Source of the DNA: Bacteroidales bacterium
GTDB taxonomy: Bacteria; Bacteroidota; Bacteroidia; Bacteroidales; M50B96
NCBI GenBank assembly: GCA_021740905.1
Contig: JAIOYV010000056.1
Coordinates: 1-44,696 of the forward strand
DNA: 44,696 bases
Direction: 5' to 3'
Each line of letters starts with the position of its first letter. The stretch's first letter is position 1. The notes beneath the pieces were generated by a model. That model saw nothing but the letters and a program-made list of their open reading frames with translations, was not told the origin of the DNA and made no database searches. Of this stretch, positions 16,807 through 24,736 are shown piece by piece. The position numbers were made by a program, and so were the translations under genes.

Positions 16807-17466
16807 ATGTATAGGGTGCCCTACACCGGAATATCCCATATCAAATGCCGGATAAATACAAGAAATCTTATACACTTTGCAGCACACCGGAAATTTAATC
16901 GTATTTTAGAGCAAAAGATTGTTTTGGAGCAGGTATATAAAAACATACACGAAGATTTGATCGAAGCTTGCAAAGGGTACGACCGGAAGGCTCAGTCACA
17001 GCTTTACAAGTTGTACTACAAAGCCATGTACAACACCAGCCTTCGTATTGTAAACGATCCTAGCGAGGCAGAAGACATCATGCAGGATTCCTTTTTGTCG
17101 GCTTTCGAAAAGATTGACCAATACAGTGGAATGGTAAGTTTTGGGGCTTGGCTAAAACGGATAGTCATAAATCGCTCGATTGATATTGTTAAAAGAAGGA
17201 AGATCCATTTTGAAGAAATCAGCGATGATCGACATGGTGAAATTGCATCGGAAGAAATTGCAGATACCGAAGATGCAATGGTTGCCATTGAACGGATTAA
17301 GGCTTGCATGGAAAAGCTGGCCGATGGATACCGGTTGATCTTGTCATTGTACCTGTTCGAAGGGTACGACCATGAGGAAATTGCAGAGATCATGAACATA
17401 TCAAGTTCCACATCGCGCTCGCAATTTGCAAGGGCAAGAAAGAAATTGGTTGAAATGATGAATTGA
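16807..17466 (+). CDS. ECF-type RNA polymerase sigma factor
   Basis: From ATG 16807 the protein has 219 residues. Region 2 contains 'AQSQLYKLYYKAMYNTSLRI', 'AEDIMQDSFLSAFEKIDQY' and 'FGAWLKRIVINRSIDIVKRR'. Region 4 contains 'GYRLILSLYLFEGYDHEEIA' and 'SSSTSRSQFARARKKLVEMM'. The first roughly 40 residues are not sigma-like. A TTG at 16924 would give the more usual N-terminus beginning just before 'VYKNIHEDLIEAC', so the true start is uncertain; an in-frame TTG also lies at 16789. It leads a three-gene set with a membrane protein and a DUF4097-like protein, a common Bacteroidota envelope-stress layout. Confidence 0.88.
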   Translation: MYRVPYTGISHIKCRINTRNLIHFAAHRKFNRILEQKIVLEQVYKNIHEDLIEACKGYDRKAQSQLYKLYYKAMYNTSLRIVNDPSEAEDIMQDSFLSAFEKIDQYSGMVSFGAWLKRIVINRSIDIVKRRKIHFEEISDDRHGEIASEEIADTEDAMVAIERIKACMEKLADGYRLILSLYLFEGYDHEEIAEIMNISSSTSRSQFARARKKLVEMMN

Positions 17467-17516
17467 GAAATTAAGGAATTAGGGAATTGAGAAATTAAGT
17501 AATTGGGGAAATAAAA
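17463..17516. repeat. Short-word repeat (GAAATTAAG/GGAATT words)
   Basis: The gap between the sigma gene and the membrane-protein gene consists of repeated GAGAAATTAAG and GGAATTAGGG words. Similar words occur at 31367-31443, 31857-31900 and 36386-36410. Confidence 0.6.
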
Positions 17517-17522
17517 GAAAAT

Positions 17523-18083
17523 ATGAACTTAGAAAAAATAATACTTGAAAATATAGAGACATTCGATAGCTCTGAGCCTAAGGAAGGGCATTTCGATCGT
17601 TTTGACAGGAAGCTGGAAAATAAATTCAACCGGAAAGAAAAACGGGCGTTTACATTCTACTTGAAAATAGCCGCAGTAATGGCATTAGGCCTAATGTCGA
17701 CTCTTTGGTTGTACGAGAAGTTTTCGGCTGACCCACTTCAACAAAGCAGTTCAAGCATGGCTTTGTCTGACATTTCGCCCGAATATGCCGAAGTTGAAAT
17801 GTATTATACTTCAACCATAAACAACAGCCTGAACGATCTCGATCCTTTTTTTAAAGAAAACGAAGAATTGAAAGATGAGCTCCTAACTTCGGAATTCGGT
17901 CAACTCGACTCATTGTATCAGGATTTGCAAAAAGAACTCGCCAACGACCCTAACGACGAGCAGATTATTGATGCAATGATCCTACATTATCAAACAAAAC
18001 TTGAAATCATATCGACCATATTAAATCAGTTGAAAAAAGTAAAAACCCAAAAACCCAAAAATCATGAAAACAATGAAATTTAA
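17523..18083 (+). CDS. Single-pass membrane protein in anti-sigma position
   Basis: The protein has 186 residues. A basic cytoplasmic N-terminus of about 45 residues ('GHFDRFDRKLENKFNRKEKR') leads to one membrane segment (about 46-66) and an acidic, helical periplasmic part. The 'P.EGHFDRFDRKL' motif recurs in Bacteroidota membrane proteins that follow ECF sigma genes, and the topology fits an anti-sigma factor, but no classical zinc anti-sigma motif is present. Its last 20 nt overlap the start of the DUF4097-like gene, so the three genes are likely co-translated. Partner binding to the upstream sigma factor is inferred from position. Confidence 0.8.
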   Translation: MNLEKIILENIETFDSSEPKEGHFDRFDRKLENKFNRKEKRAFTFYLKIAAVMALGLMSTLWLYEKFSADPLQQSSSSMALSDISPEYAEVEMYYTSTINNSLNDLDPFFKENEELKDELLTSEFGQLDSLYQDLQKELANDPNDEQIIDAMILHYQTKLEIISTILNQLKKVKTQKPKNHENNEI

Positions 18084-19107
18084 TTTATTTGTCAGCCTTG
18101 CCCTTCTGGCTTCGATGGCAGCTTTGGCCCAGAGCGGAACGGAGAAAAAAATCAGCAAAGAGTTCCCCGCTAATGCGGAAACCGAATTTTTAATTCAGCA
18201 TAAGTTTGGTGATATCAGTATTGAAAACTGGGATCAGGAAAAAATTTCGGTGGAAGCTTCTCTGATAGCCGACACTGAAAAACCAGAAAAAGCCGAAAAA
18301 ATATTTAGGGATGTAGAAATCGATTTTAGCACACAAGGCAATCGGGTCCGGGTGAGAACAATTTACGACCCTGGTCTGAAACAAAAGGATGTGAAAGTGA
18401 ACTACGTCATTCGGATGCCCCACTATGTAGACCTCACAGTGATCAATAAATTTGGTTCGGTTTTGATTGATGAAAACAGCGGGACGTGTATGTTGGATGT
18501 ATCGTATGGTAGCCTTAAAGCAAACAAACTATTAAACGACGAAAGCAAAGAAATGAGCCAACTTAATATTGCCTATGGCAGTGCCGAGATTGGTAAGTGC
18601 AACTGGCTAAAGGTGAATGTGAAGTATTCGTCGATAGAAATAAAAAAGGCAAAGGCCATGATTGTGGATAGCCGTTTCTCGAACCTAGAAATCGATGAGA
18701 GCCATTCCATTGTCGCCAACTCAGGATACGACAACTTTGAGAACGGAAGTAGCCAAAACGTAGTGCTTACATCCAAATTTACCAATTTCGAAATCGGAAA
18801 TATCAGCAATAAACTGGACCTCGATTTTGAATATGGAAACTTCGTGGCCGGAAATATCCAGGCAGGTTTCGAGCAAATGAATATCACTAATAAATATGGT
18901 GAGATAAAATTGAAAATTGATGAAAACAGCTCCTATTACCTCGATGCCCATGTGAAGTATTGCGATCTGGATTACCCAAAAAATGGTTCAGTAAACCATA
19001 AGGAAGACGGCACCGACGATTACTACAAAGGCATGGTTGGGAAAGATTCTTCCAGCAAATCAAAAGTTATCATTCAAAGCAAATATGGGAGCATTGATCT
19101 GGATTGA
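18064..19107 (+). CDS. Exported DUF4097-like beta-helical protein
   Basis: The protein has 347 residues. A Sec signal ends at 'ALAQSG' (about residue 23). The rest is a ladder of short beta strands with recurring 'KFGDISIENW', 'KFGSVLIDE', 'SYGSLKANK', 'KYSSIEIKK', 'KYGEIKLKI' and 'KYGSIDLD' units, typical of DUF4097 parallel beta-helix proteins. No enzyme motif is seen. It follows a sigma/anti-sigma-like pair with which it overlaps by 20 nt, so it is probably a target or sensor of that system in the periplasm or outer membrane. A Met at residue 4 is an alternative start. Its final 10 codons have a diverged copy at 19776-19805. Confidence 0.88.
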   Translation: MKTMKFNLFVSLALLASMAALAQSGTEKKISKEFPANAETEFLIQHKFGDISIENWDQEKISVEASLIADTEKPEKAEKIFRDVEIDFSTQGNRVRVRTIYDPGLKQKDVKVNYVIRMPHYVDLTVINKFGSVLIDENSGTCMLDVSYGSLKANKLLNDESKEMSQLNIAYGSAEIGKCNWLKVNVKYSSIEIKKAKAMIVDSRFSNLEIDESHSIVANSGYDNFENGSSQNVVLTSKFTNFEIGNISNKLDLDFEYGNFVAGNIQAGFEQMNITNKYGEIKLKIDENSSYYLDAHVKYCDLDYPKNGSVNHKEDGTDDYYKGMVGKDSSSKSKVIIQSKYGSIDLD

Positions 19108-19237
19108 GTTGAGTAGGTAATTAAGGTGAGTTTGTAATTAACGTGAATTCCACCAATGCTAAAGCTTCGGTGGATAAATATTGGTCGGATAAATTTTATT
19201 TATTAAGGTTTTAGTATAAATTTGTTTCCTTTTAGAC

Positions 19238-19468
19238 ATGAATAATATGGAAAACTATAAATTACCACTTTCTCAACTTACCTATTTACAGAAACTTGAT
19301 TTATTGGAATCTCTTTGGGATGATTTGGCTGGGAAAGAGCAAATATATCAATCTCCGACATGGCACCAAGATGTATTGAGAGACAGGGAAGAAGCTTTAT
19401 TGGAAGGAAAATTATCAATATCAGATTGGGAAGAGGCAAAAGCAAGAATTCGAAATAAAGTTTCATGA
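19238..19468 (+). CDS. Addiction-module antitoxin (PF09720-like)
   Basis: The protein has 76 residues. 'LTYLQKLDLLESLWDDLAG' followed by 'SPTWHQDVLRDREEALLEGK' and 'ISDWEEAKARIRNK' matches the short addiction-module component family that pairs with RelE/ParE toxins. Its last 4 nt overlap the start of the toxin reading frame (ATGA), the usual arrangement for such pairs. The reading frame is intact. In the family it neutralises the toxin and often represses the operon. Confidence 0.88.
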   Translation: MNNMENYKLPLSQLTYLQKLDLLESLWDDLAGKEQIYQSPTWHQDVLRDREEALLEGKLSISDWEEAKARIRNKVS

Positions 19469-19761
19469 AAGTAAAGATTTCTAGTGCTGCAGAAACGGAT
19501 ATCGGAGACGGATACTTCTTCTATGAAAAGCAATCTACAGGTTTTGGAAATCACTTTTTGGATACTCTTTATTCTGATATCGACTCCCTAAAATACTCTG
19601 GAGGAATCCATCAAATGGTTTTTGGATATCATAGACTTTTATCATAGCGATTTCCCTTTGCTGTTTATTACCATTTACTTAATAATATTGTAGTAGTCAA
19701 AGCAGTACTTGATTGTCGTAAAAACCCTAGTTGGACAAGGCAAAGATTGAGGAAGGGTTGA
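19465..19761 (+). pseudogene. RelE/ParE-family toxin interrupted by one amber codon
   Basis: The first 60 codons ('MKVKISSAAETDIGDGYFFY' to 'FGYHRLLS') match the N-terminal two thirds of RelE/ParE toxins. A TAG at 19645-19647 ends this frame. Reading straight on in the same frame gives 'RFPFAVYYHLLNNIVVVKAV', then 'LDCRKNPSWTRQRLRKG' and a TGA at 19759-19761, exactly the missing family C-terminus. The total of 98 codons plus stop is normal length. Relatives usually have Lys at the stop position, so a single A-to-T change (AAG to TAG) would explain it. It is probably inactive, since the conserved C-terminal strand and catalytic region are lost, unless the amber codon is read through. The antitoxin upstream is intact. 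Confidence 0.85.
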
Positions 19762-19775
19762 CAATACTAAAAAAA

Positions 19776-19820
19776 GGCAAATATAAGAGCATCGATTTGG
19801 TTTGAGTTAGTAATTAGGTG
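19776..19820 (+). repeat. Diverged copy of the DUF4097-like gene's 3' end
   Basis: Codons at 19776-19805 read 'GKYKSIDLV' plus a TGA, closely like the end of the DUF4097-like gene ('SKYGSIDLD' plus a TGA at 19105-19107). The similarity continues a little past the stop (TTGAGTTAGTAATTAGGTGA versus TTGAGTTGAGTAGGTAATTA). The toxin-antitoxin pair lies exactly between the two copies. Confidence 0.65.
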
Positions 19821-19969
19821 ATATGGGGAGAAGGGTGTTTGAAGAGAAACGAAACCCTCATGCGCTATTGCTTCGGAGGGCAGGCCAAAAACACGAAACC
19901 ATTAAGCTTGCCAACGAAAAATAATTCAGTAGCTTTGTTAGTTGAATATGCTGAACTATTTTTAGAAGA

Positions 19970-21253
19970 ATGACGATGAATTTTACCCGGATAATTTTTT
20001 CCCTTGCATTGGTCCTTTCGGTTTTTGTGCTGGTTGAATGTTCCACCTACCAGGAAGGGGCCAAGCTGAAAAACGTGGCCAATACCTATAACCCGAGCAG
20101 CACAAGCATCCACCCTGTCTTTAAAGTTTATCATGTTTCCGATAGTGTCAGCAATTTGTTTTTACGCATCAACCCCAAGGAGTTACTATTCAATACAGCC
20201 AATCCCGAGAAGGAAGAAAAGGCTAGGTTGAAAATCCATTATAAGGTATTTGACAGTTTTGAGCAACACAACTACATCGACAGTGCTACTGTGGAATTTA
20301 CTTTTAATGCCGCGCACATCGACAAAGACTTTACGAGTTACATTCCCATGAAAATGCCGGCAGGTGGCTATTACAGCATGGAAATCACCAGCACCGACGA
20401 ATTGAAAACGGGCAAGCACCTAAGTTACCTATTAGCTGATAAAAGAGAACAGACGAGCGAGCAAAACTTTCAACTTGTAGATAAAGAAGGCAAGGTAATA
20501 ATGGCGAACACCTTGAACAAACAAACAGGCTTTGCCATTGAAAACATTAGGTCGGGCGTGCAGGAATATTATGTTTCGTGGTACAAACCACACGATGATT
20601 CGCCCTTGCCCCCCTTTTCCATTGCAAAAATAAGAGAGAAAAACTGGGTTCCCGACAGCACCTGGACTTGGAAAGCAAAAGCAGGCCAATTGTTTCATCT
20701 CGAAAAAGAAGGCATCTACCAAATAAAAACCGATTCGCTTGCCGCAAAGGGCTTAAACTTATTCAACTTTGGCGATTTTTATCCCGAGACCCGCACCCCG
20801 ACCAGCTTGTTGAAACCTTTGCGTTACCTATTGTCGTCGAAGGAATACCGCAAGCTCGAAGGGTTTGAAAACAAAAAAGCCGCCATCGACAGTTTTTGGC
20901 TTTCATCATCGGGGAATATAAACCGCTCAAAAGAACTGATCCGTGTGTATTATAGCCGTATCCATTTCGCAAACACTTATTTTACGTCCTACACCGAAGG
21001 CTGGCTCACCGACCGAGGAATGATATATACCATTTATGGGCCTCCTAAAACCATTTATAAATCCGATCATGTGGAACGCTGGATCTATGGAGAAACCCGT
21101 AACCTTAGCTCAATGGATTTTTATTTCGAGCGGGCGAAAAACCCATTCAGCAACAACCATTTTATACTGAACCGCCAGGAAGTATTTAAAGGAAGCTGGT
21201 ACCAGGCGGTGGATACGTGGAGGAATGGCAGGGTGTATTCGGTGTTAAACTAA
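19970..21253 (+). CDS. GWxTD-domain lipoprotein
   Basis: The protein has 427 residues. A lipoprotein signal ends at 'LVECSTYQ' with Cys24. The central part (about 60-250) is beta-rich. The C-terminal third holds the name-giving 'GWLTDRGMIYTIYGPP' at about 343-358 followed by 'ERWIYGE', as in GWxTD-domain proteins of Bacteroidota and related phyla. Function is not established. The gene immediately precedes rlmB, a frequent pairing in Bacteroidota. Met3 is an alternative start. The 208 nt upstream hold only the diverged 3'-end copy noted at 19776. Confidence 0.88.
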   Translation: MTMNFTRIIFSLALVLSVFVLVECSTYQEGAKLKNVANTYNPSSTSIHPVFKVYHVSDSVSNLFLRINPKELLFNTANPEKEEKARLKIHYKVFDSFEQHNYIDSATVEFTFNAAHIDKDFTSYIPMKMPAGGYYSMEITSTDELKTGKHLSYLLADKREQTSEQNFQLVDKEGKVIMANTLNKQTGFAIENIRSGVQEYYVSWYKPHDDSPLPPFSIAKIREKNWVPDSTWTWKAKAGQLFHLEKEGIYQIKTDSLAAKGLNLFNFGDFYPETRTPTSLLKPLRYLLSSKEYRKLEGFENKKAAIDSFWLSSSGNINRSKELIRVYYSRIHFANTYFTSYTEGWLTDRGMIYTIYGPPKTIYKSDHVERWIYGETRNLSSMDFYFERAKNPFSNNHFILNRQEVFKGSWYQAVDTWRNGRVYSVLN

Positions 21254-21295
21254 AAGATTGATCTCAGAATAAAGATTAAGGATTTATGATTTTAG

Positions 21296-22111
21296 ATGTT
21301 TTCGTTGATGCTTACATATTTTTCAAAAACAAATAATACGAATTTCAAAAATCAGCATAAAAGAAAAAAAAAATTGAAAGCAACTATTGATTTTATCTTC
21401 GGCATCCGGGCGGTGATCGAGGCCATTGTTTCGGGAAAAGAAATTGAGAAAGTATTGATCAAGAAAGGCCTTGATGGCGATCTTTTCAGGGAGATGTTTT
21501 CCTTGTTGCGCGAATGTGAAATCCCTTTCCAGTTTGTGCCCATCGAAAAGATCGACCGGGTGAGCAGGAAAAACCACCAGGGGGTAATCGCGTTTATATC
21601 GCCAGTTGTGTACCAGGATATCGAAAAACTTATGCCTGGAATATTTGAGCAGGGCAAAACACCTTTCATCCTGGTGCTCGACAAAGTGTCGGACGTGCGT
21701 AATTTTGGGGCGATATGCAGGTCAGCCGAATGTGCCGGGGTCGATGCGGTAGTGATACCTGCCAGGGGTTCGGCGCAAATCAATGCCGATGCAGTGAAAA
21801 CTTCGGCGGGAGCACTTCACACTCTACCTGTTTGCCGGGCCATGAACCTGAAGCAAGTTCTGCAATTCCTGAAAGACAGTGGCCTGCGGATTTATGGGGC
21901 AAGCGAAAAGGCAGAACAATTTTATTTTGATGCCGATTTCAAAAATCCAACAGCCATCATCATGGGATCGGAAGATGAAGGAATTTCGCCTGAATATTTA
22001 AAGATGTGCGACGAGCAGGTAAAAATCCCGATACTGGGGGATATTGCCTCGTTGAATGTATCGGCGGCAGCGGCTGTTTTGTTGTTCGAGGTGGTGAAGC
22101 AGAGAATGTGA
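21296..22111 (+). CDS. rlmB: 23S rRNA (guanosine-2'-O-)-methyltransferase, RlmB/TrmH family
   Basis: The protein has 271 residues from ATG 21296. SPOUT-fold methyltransferase motifs are present: 'LVLDKVSDVRNFGAICRSAE' (motif 1), 'AIIMGSEDEGISPEYLKMCD' (motif 2) and 'PILGDIASLNVSAAAAVLLFEV' (motif 3, knot). An N-terminal L30e-like RNA-binding part ('IFGIRAVIEAIVSGKEIEKV') precedes them. By family it methylates the ribose of a guanosine in 23S rRNA (G2251 in E. coli) using S-adenosylmethionine. The first 26 residues are not conserved and Lys-rich; a TTG at 21374 may be the true start. RlmB rather than another TrmH paralog is likely but not proven. Confidence 0.9.
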   Translation: MFSLMLTYFSKTNNTNFKNQHKRKKKLKATIDFIFGIRAVIEAIVSGKEIEKVLIKKGLDGDLFREMFSLLRECEIPFQFVPIEKIDRVSRKNHQGVIAFISPVVYQDIEKLMPGIFEQGKTPFILVLDKVSDVRNFGAICRSAECAGVDAVVIPARGSAQINADAVKTSAGALHTLPVCRAMNLKQVLQFLKDSGLRIYGASEKAEQFYFDADFKNPTAIIMGSEDEGISPEYLKMCDEQVKIPILGDIASLNVSAAAAVLLFEVVKQRM

Positions 22112-22119
22112 TTAATAGT

Positions 22120-22139
22120 CACCATGCTGAAGCATGGTG
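22120..22139. other. Perfect inverted repeat downstream of rlmB
   Basis: The arms CACCATGCT and AGCATGGTG are separated by GA. It could be a plus-strand terminator for rlmB, but only a weak pyrimidine stretch (CTCCTTTTCC) follows, so that role is uncertain. Confidence 0.45.
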
Positions 22140-22162
22140 CTGTCTCAACTCCTTTTCCTAAC

Positions 22163-22188
22163 AAAACCCCGGAGCCGAAACTCCGGGG
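22163..22188 (-). terminator. Rho-independent terminator, minus strand (tpiA side)
   Basis: CCCCGGAG (22167-22174) and CTCCGGGG (22181-22188) form an 8-bp GC-rich stem with a 6-nt loop. On the minus strand it is followed by TTTTG. It lies about 120 nt beyond the tpiA stop, between convergent rlmB and tpiA. Confidence 0.75.
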
Positions 22189-22308
22189 AAATCATGATCA
22201 TGTTAATTTTTTCTTCGAGGCCATACAGGCAGTATGGTTAGTTAGTAAGTGGCTAATATACGAATAAATTATTAATGATGAATGATTATTGATTAATATT
22301 TCGGGCTT

Positions 22309-23067
22309 TTAAAACGAATTGATAATAGCAAAGAAATCATCGGCCTGCAATGCGGCTCCTCCTATCAATCCACCATCCACATCGGGGTTGGCAAATAACT
22401 CTTTGGCGTTCGATGGCTTGCAACTGCCGCCATAAAGAATAGAAATGCTATCGGCCATCTCCTTTCCATATTTGTCAGCAATGGTAAGGCGGATAAAGGC
22501 ATGCATTTCCTGGGCCTGTGCCGAGCTGGCGGTTACGCCGGTACCTATTGCCCATACTGGTTCGTAGGCAACCACAATTTTTCCGAAGGCATTGGCAGGC
22601 AAATCAAACAGGGCTTCCTCCAACTGGCTTTTCACCACCTTAAAATGATTGCCGGACTCACGCTCGCTCAACAGTTCGCCGATGCAAAAAATAGGCGTGA
22701 GTGAATTTTCCAAGGCCCTCAACACTTTTTGTTTCAACACGGGATTGTCCTCGCAATAGTACTGGCGGCGCTCGCTGTGACCAATAATAATGTATTGGGC
22801 ACCTGTCGATTTTATCATCTTAGCCGACACTTCACCGGTAAATGCTCCTTTAGGCTCGGCGGCACAGTTCTGGGCAGCTACCGATACCACATCTTTGTCG
22901 ATAATACGGGCTATCTCAGCCAAATGGATATAAGGTGGTGAAAGGATTACAGTGACATTGTGCTCGTCTTGCTTTCTCACCAACTTATTTATTTCTGTAG
23001 CCAGTTCAATGCCCCTATTAAAGGAATTGTTCATCTTCCAGTTTCCTGCAACAATTTTCTTTCTCAT
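22309..23067 (-). CDS. tpiA: Triosephosphate isomerase
   Basis: The protein has 252 residues, normal for the family. It interconverts dihydroxyacetone phosphate and glyceraldehyde 3-phosphate. Active-site elements are visible: 'GNWKMN' with catalytic Lys, 'IIGHSERRQ' with catalytic His, '[12 protein letters not shown]' with catalytic Glu and the flexible loop, and '[12 protein letters not shown]' plus 'GGLIGGAAL' for phosphate binding. On the minus strand TATATTTG (plus 23103-23110) is a candidate -7 element about 36 nt before the ATG. It appears monocistronic. Confidence 0.97.
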   Translation of the reverse strand: MRKKIVAGNWKMNNSFNRGIELATEINKLVRKQDEHNVTVILSPPYIHLAEIARIIDKDVVSVAAQNCAAEPKGAFTGEVSAKMIKSTGAQYIIIGHSERRQYYCEDNPVLKQKVLRALENSLTPIFCIGELLSERESGNHFKVVKSQLEEALFDLPANAFGKIVVAYEPVWAIGTGVTASSAQAQEMHAFIRLTIADKYGKEMADSISILYGGSCKPSNAKELFANPDVDGGLIGGAALQADDFFAIINSF

Positions 23068-23102
23068 ATTTTAATATTTTGGTTTGACTTAATATGGTGT
23101 TT

Positions 23103-23110
23103 CAAATATA
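23103..23110 (-). promoter_or_regulatory. Candidate -7 element for tpiA
   Basis: The minus-strand reading TATATTTG fits TAnnTTTG. No matching -33 box is seen at the usual distance. Confidence 0.4.
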
Positions 23111-23195
23111 GCAATGATTTTTGAATATGAAGTTTTCAAATGCAGGTAATAAGATATTACTAAATTCTACGTTTGTTTCGATACAAATTTATAGG

Positions 23196-23861
23196 ATGAA
23201 TCGTTCTATGCTGAATTACAGAATTGTCATAGTTAATGTTGTTTACATTATAGGTTTTCAATGCAATAGTTTATATGCCCAATCTAATCCCTTCAAAGCC
23301 GGTCTTCTACTCAATTTCAACGGTATTGAAATAACAGGTCAAAGCGACATGTTCTGGAATTCTCTCACAGGGAGAATATGGGGTATGGGTGGAGCGTCAG
23401 TTGGCCTATTTGTAAAAAAGGATTTAAGTAAAAAACTTAATGGGATAGCTCAAATAAGGTATATCGGTAAGGGTAGTCTTTATGAATTTACTAATGAATA
23501 CGGGGTCAGGACTTTTGAGGCATTGAACCTTCGCTACGTCGAAGTGCCCATTCTGCTTGGTTGTAAAATCCCCCTACAAAAAACAACTTGCTACCTTGAA
23601 ACGGGATTTGCTGTGGCCCGCATGTTTGCCTCAAAATTGTCCATTGAAGATTTATTCAAACGAATGGAAACACCCGGCATCGATCAATTCAACAATTATG
23701 ACTTCTGCTGGATTGGGGAGCTAAAACTCCCCCTCATCAAAAAGAAAAAAGACAAGTGGCTTTTAGGGGTGCGGGTTTCCCGATCAATAGTCTCGATCCA
23801 TGAGATTTACAAATTGTATAATTTCGATTATGGAGTGGAGGTCTGTTATCTGCTAAATTAG
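23196..23861 (+). CDS. Outer-membrane beta-barrel protein (PorT-like fold)
   Basis: From ATG 23196 the protein has 221 residues. A signal peptide ends near 'LYAQSNPF', and the rest shows alternating amphipathic strands: 'KAGLLLNFNGIEI', 'LNGIAQIRYIGKG', 'FEALNLRYVEVPILLGCKI', 'TTCYLETGFAVARMF' and a C-terminal aromatic strand. The 'YVEVPILLG' segment is typical of PF13568-type outer-membrane barrels. An in-frame ATG at 23121 would add 25 residues before the signal peptide and is not favoured. The gene is flanked by genes on the other strand (tpiA and the MGS-like gene). The role is unknown. Confidence 0.78.
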   Translation: MNRSMLNYRIVIVNVVYIIGFQCNSLYAQSNPFKAGLLLNFNGIEITGQSDMFWNSLTGRIWGMGGASVGLFVKKDLSKKLNGIAQIRYIGKGSLYEFTNEYGVRTFEALNLRYVEVPILLGCKIPLQKTTCYLETGFAVARMFASKLSIEDLFKRMETPGIDQFNNYDFCWIGELKLPLIKKKKDKWLLGVRVSRSIVSIHEIYKLYNFDYGVEVCYLLN

Positions 23862-23958
23862 TATGAATATGCGCTTTGTATGATGGAATAAAATTGACTG
23901 CCCATAGTAGGTCATGCCCTGATTACCCAACTTCCGAAATACCTAATTTCCCAATCAA

Positions 23959-24354
23959 CTAAACAACAGGTTTTCTCCGATCGGAAGCTTCCTTCTTGAT
24001 AAGGCCAAGGATGAGCAATTCGGCAGTGGCGTAGTTGGTGGCAAAAGGGATATTCTCTGCGTTACAGGTAAACATGAGGTTTTTGATATCCTCGTGGTGC
24101 ACATTTACCACAGGGTCGCGAAAAAAGATCACAATGTCAATTTCTTTGCTGGAAATCATCTCCCTTATTTGGTTGTAGCCCCCGTATTCGCCAGGCGAAA
24201 GGTGTTTTACTTTAATCCCACTTTTCTCAACAAACTCGGCGGTACGGCCTGTGGACAATAAATTCACCCCAGGAATCCAGTCGGTATGCGACAGTAAAAA
24301 TTCCACCATTTTAGGTTTCATGTTATCGTGGGCCAGAATAGCTATGTTTTTCAT
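23959..24354 (-). CDS. Methylglyoxal-synthase-like protein lacking the catalytic Asp
   Basis: From the Met at 24354 the protein has 131 residues. It aligns with MgsA over its whole length: 'IAILAHDNMK' (His9-Asp10), 'STGRTAEF' (phosphate loop), 'FFRDP' and 'HHED', then 'NIPFATNYATAELLI'. The motif GGDQQ, whose Asp is the catalytic base in E. coli MgsA (Asp71), reads GGYNQ here, with Tyr60 replacing Asp, and one residue is inserted just before it. The phosphate loop also has Arg (STGRT) where MgsA has Thr. Conversion of dihydroxyacetone phosphate to methylglyoxal is therefore doubtful; an MGS-fold protein with another role is possible. A promoter (24402-24431) supports the short start. Confidence 0.82.
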   Translation of the reverse strand: MKNIAILAHDNMKPKMVEFLLSHTDWIPGVNLLSTGRTAEFVEKSGIKVKHLSPGEYGGYNQIREMISSKEIDIVIFFRDPVVNVHHEDIKNLMFTCNAENIPFATNYATAELLILGLIKKEASDRRKPVV

Positions 24355-24401
24355 CTTAATGTTCTTATTTTCAATAAATATTAGTTTCAACAAATGAAAC
24401 G

Positions 24402-24431
24402 CAAAAATAGAAGATTTTATATATTATTAAA
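24402..24431 (-). promoter_or_regulatory. Candidate promoter of the MGS-like gene
   Basis: On the minus strand TTTA (plus 24428-24431), an 18-nt spacer and TATTTTTG (plus 24402-24409) resemble the Bacteroidota TTTG-N17-19-TAnnTTTG promoter. Transcription would begin near 24395, ahead of the chosen start codon. Confidence 0.55.
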
Positions 24432-24736
24432 CAGAGTAAATGAGAAAAACCAAAAAATCAATTTCATAAGTCTTAAAATATCCCTCGAACCTTCGGGATA
24501 CTTCGGATCTATATGGTTTGATATTTTGAAATTTGAAGATTGATATTGATTTATTTTTCGCGAATTGCTTTTTTATACTTTTTTATTCGGACGCTTATCT
24601 TTTCAAAAAAATGAACATTTGTCATCAAAGTGTGTTTCGTCATCTCAAGGGTACTTTGGCAAGCCTTTGAAAAACTTCAACGACTGTTTGCCTGTGAATT
24701 CAAAATTCAGAATACTAATTACGAATAGATATTTGT

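Noticed and set aside
23959-24354. Calling the gene mgsA outright
   Set aside because: The catalytic Asp is replaced, so the functional gene symbol is not justified.
24479-24511. Hairpin TATCCC...GGGATA upstream of the Omp85-type gene as a terminator
   Set aside because: A 6-bp stem with a 10-nt loop and no T-tract on either strand; too weak to call.
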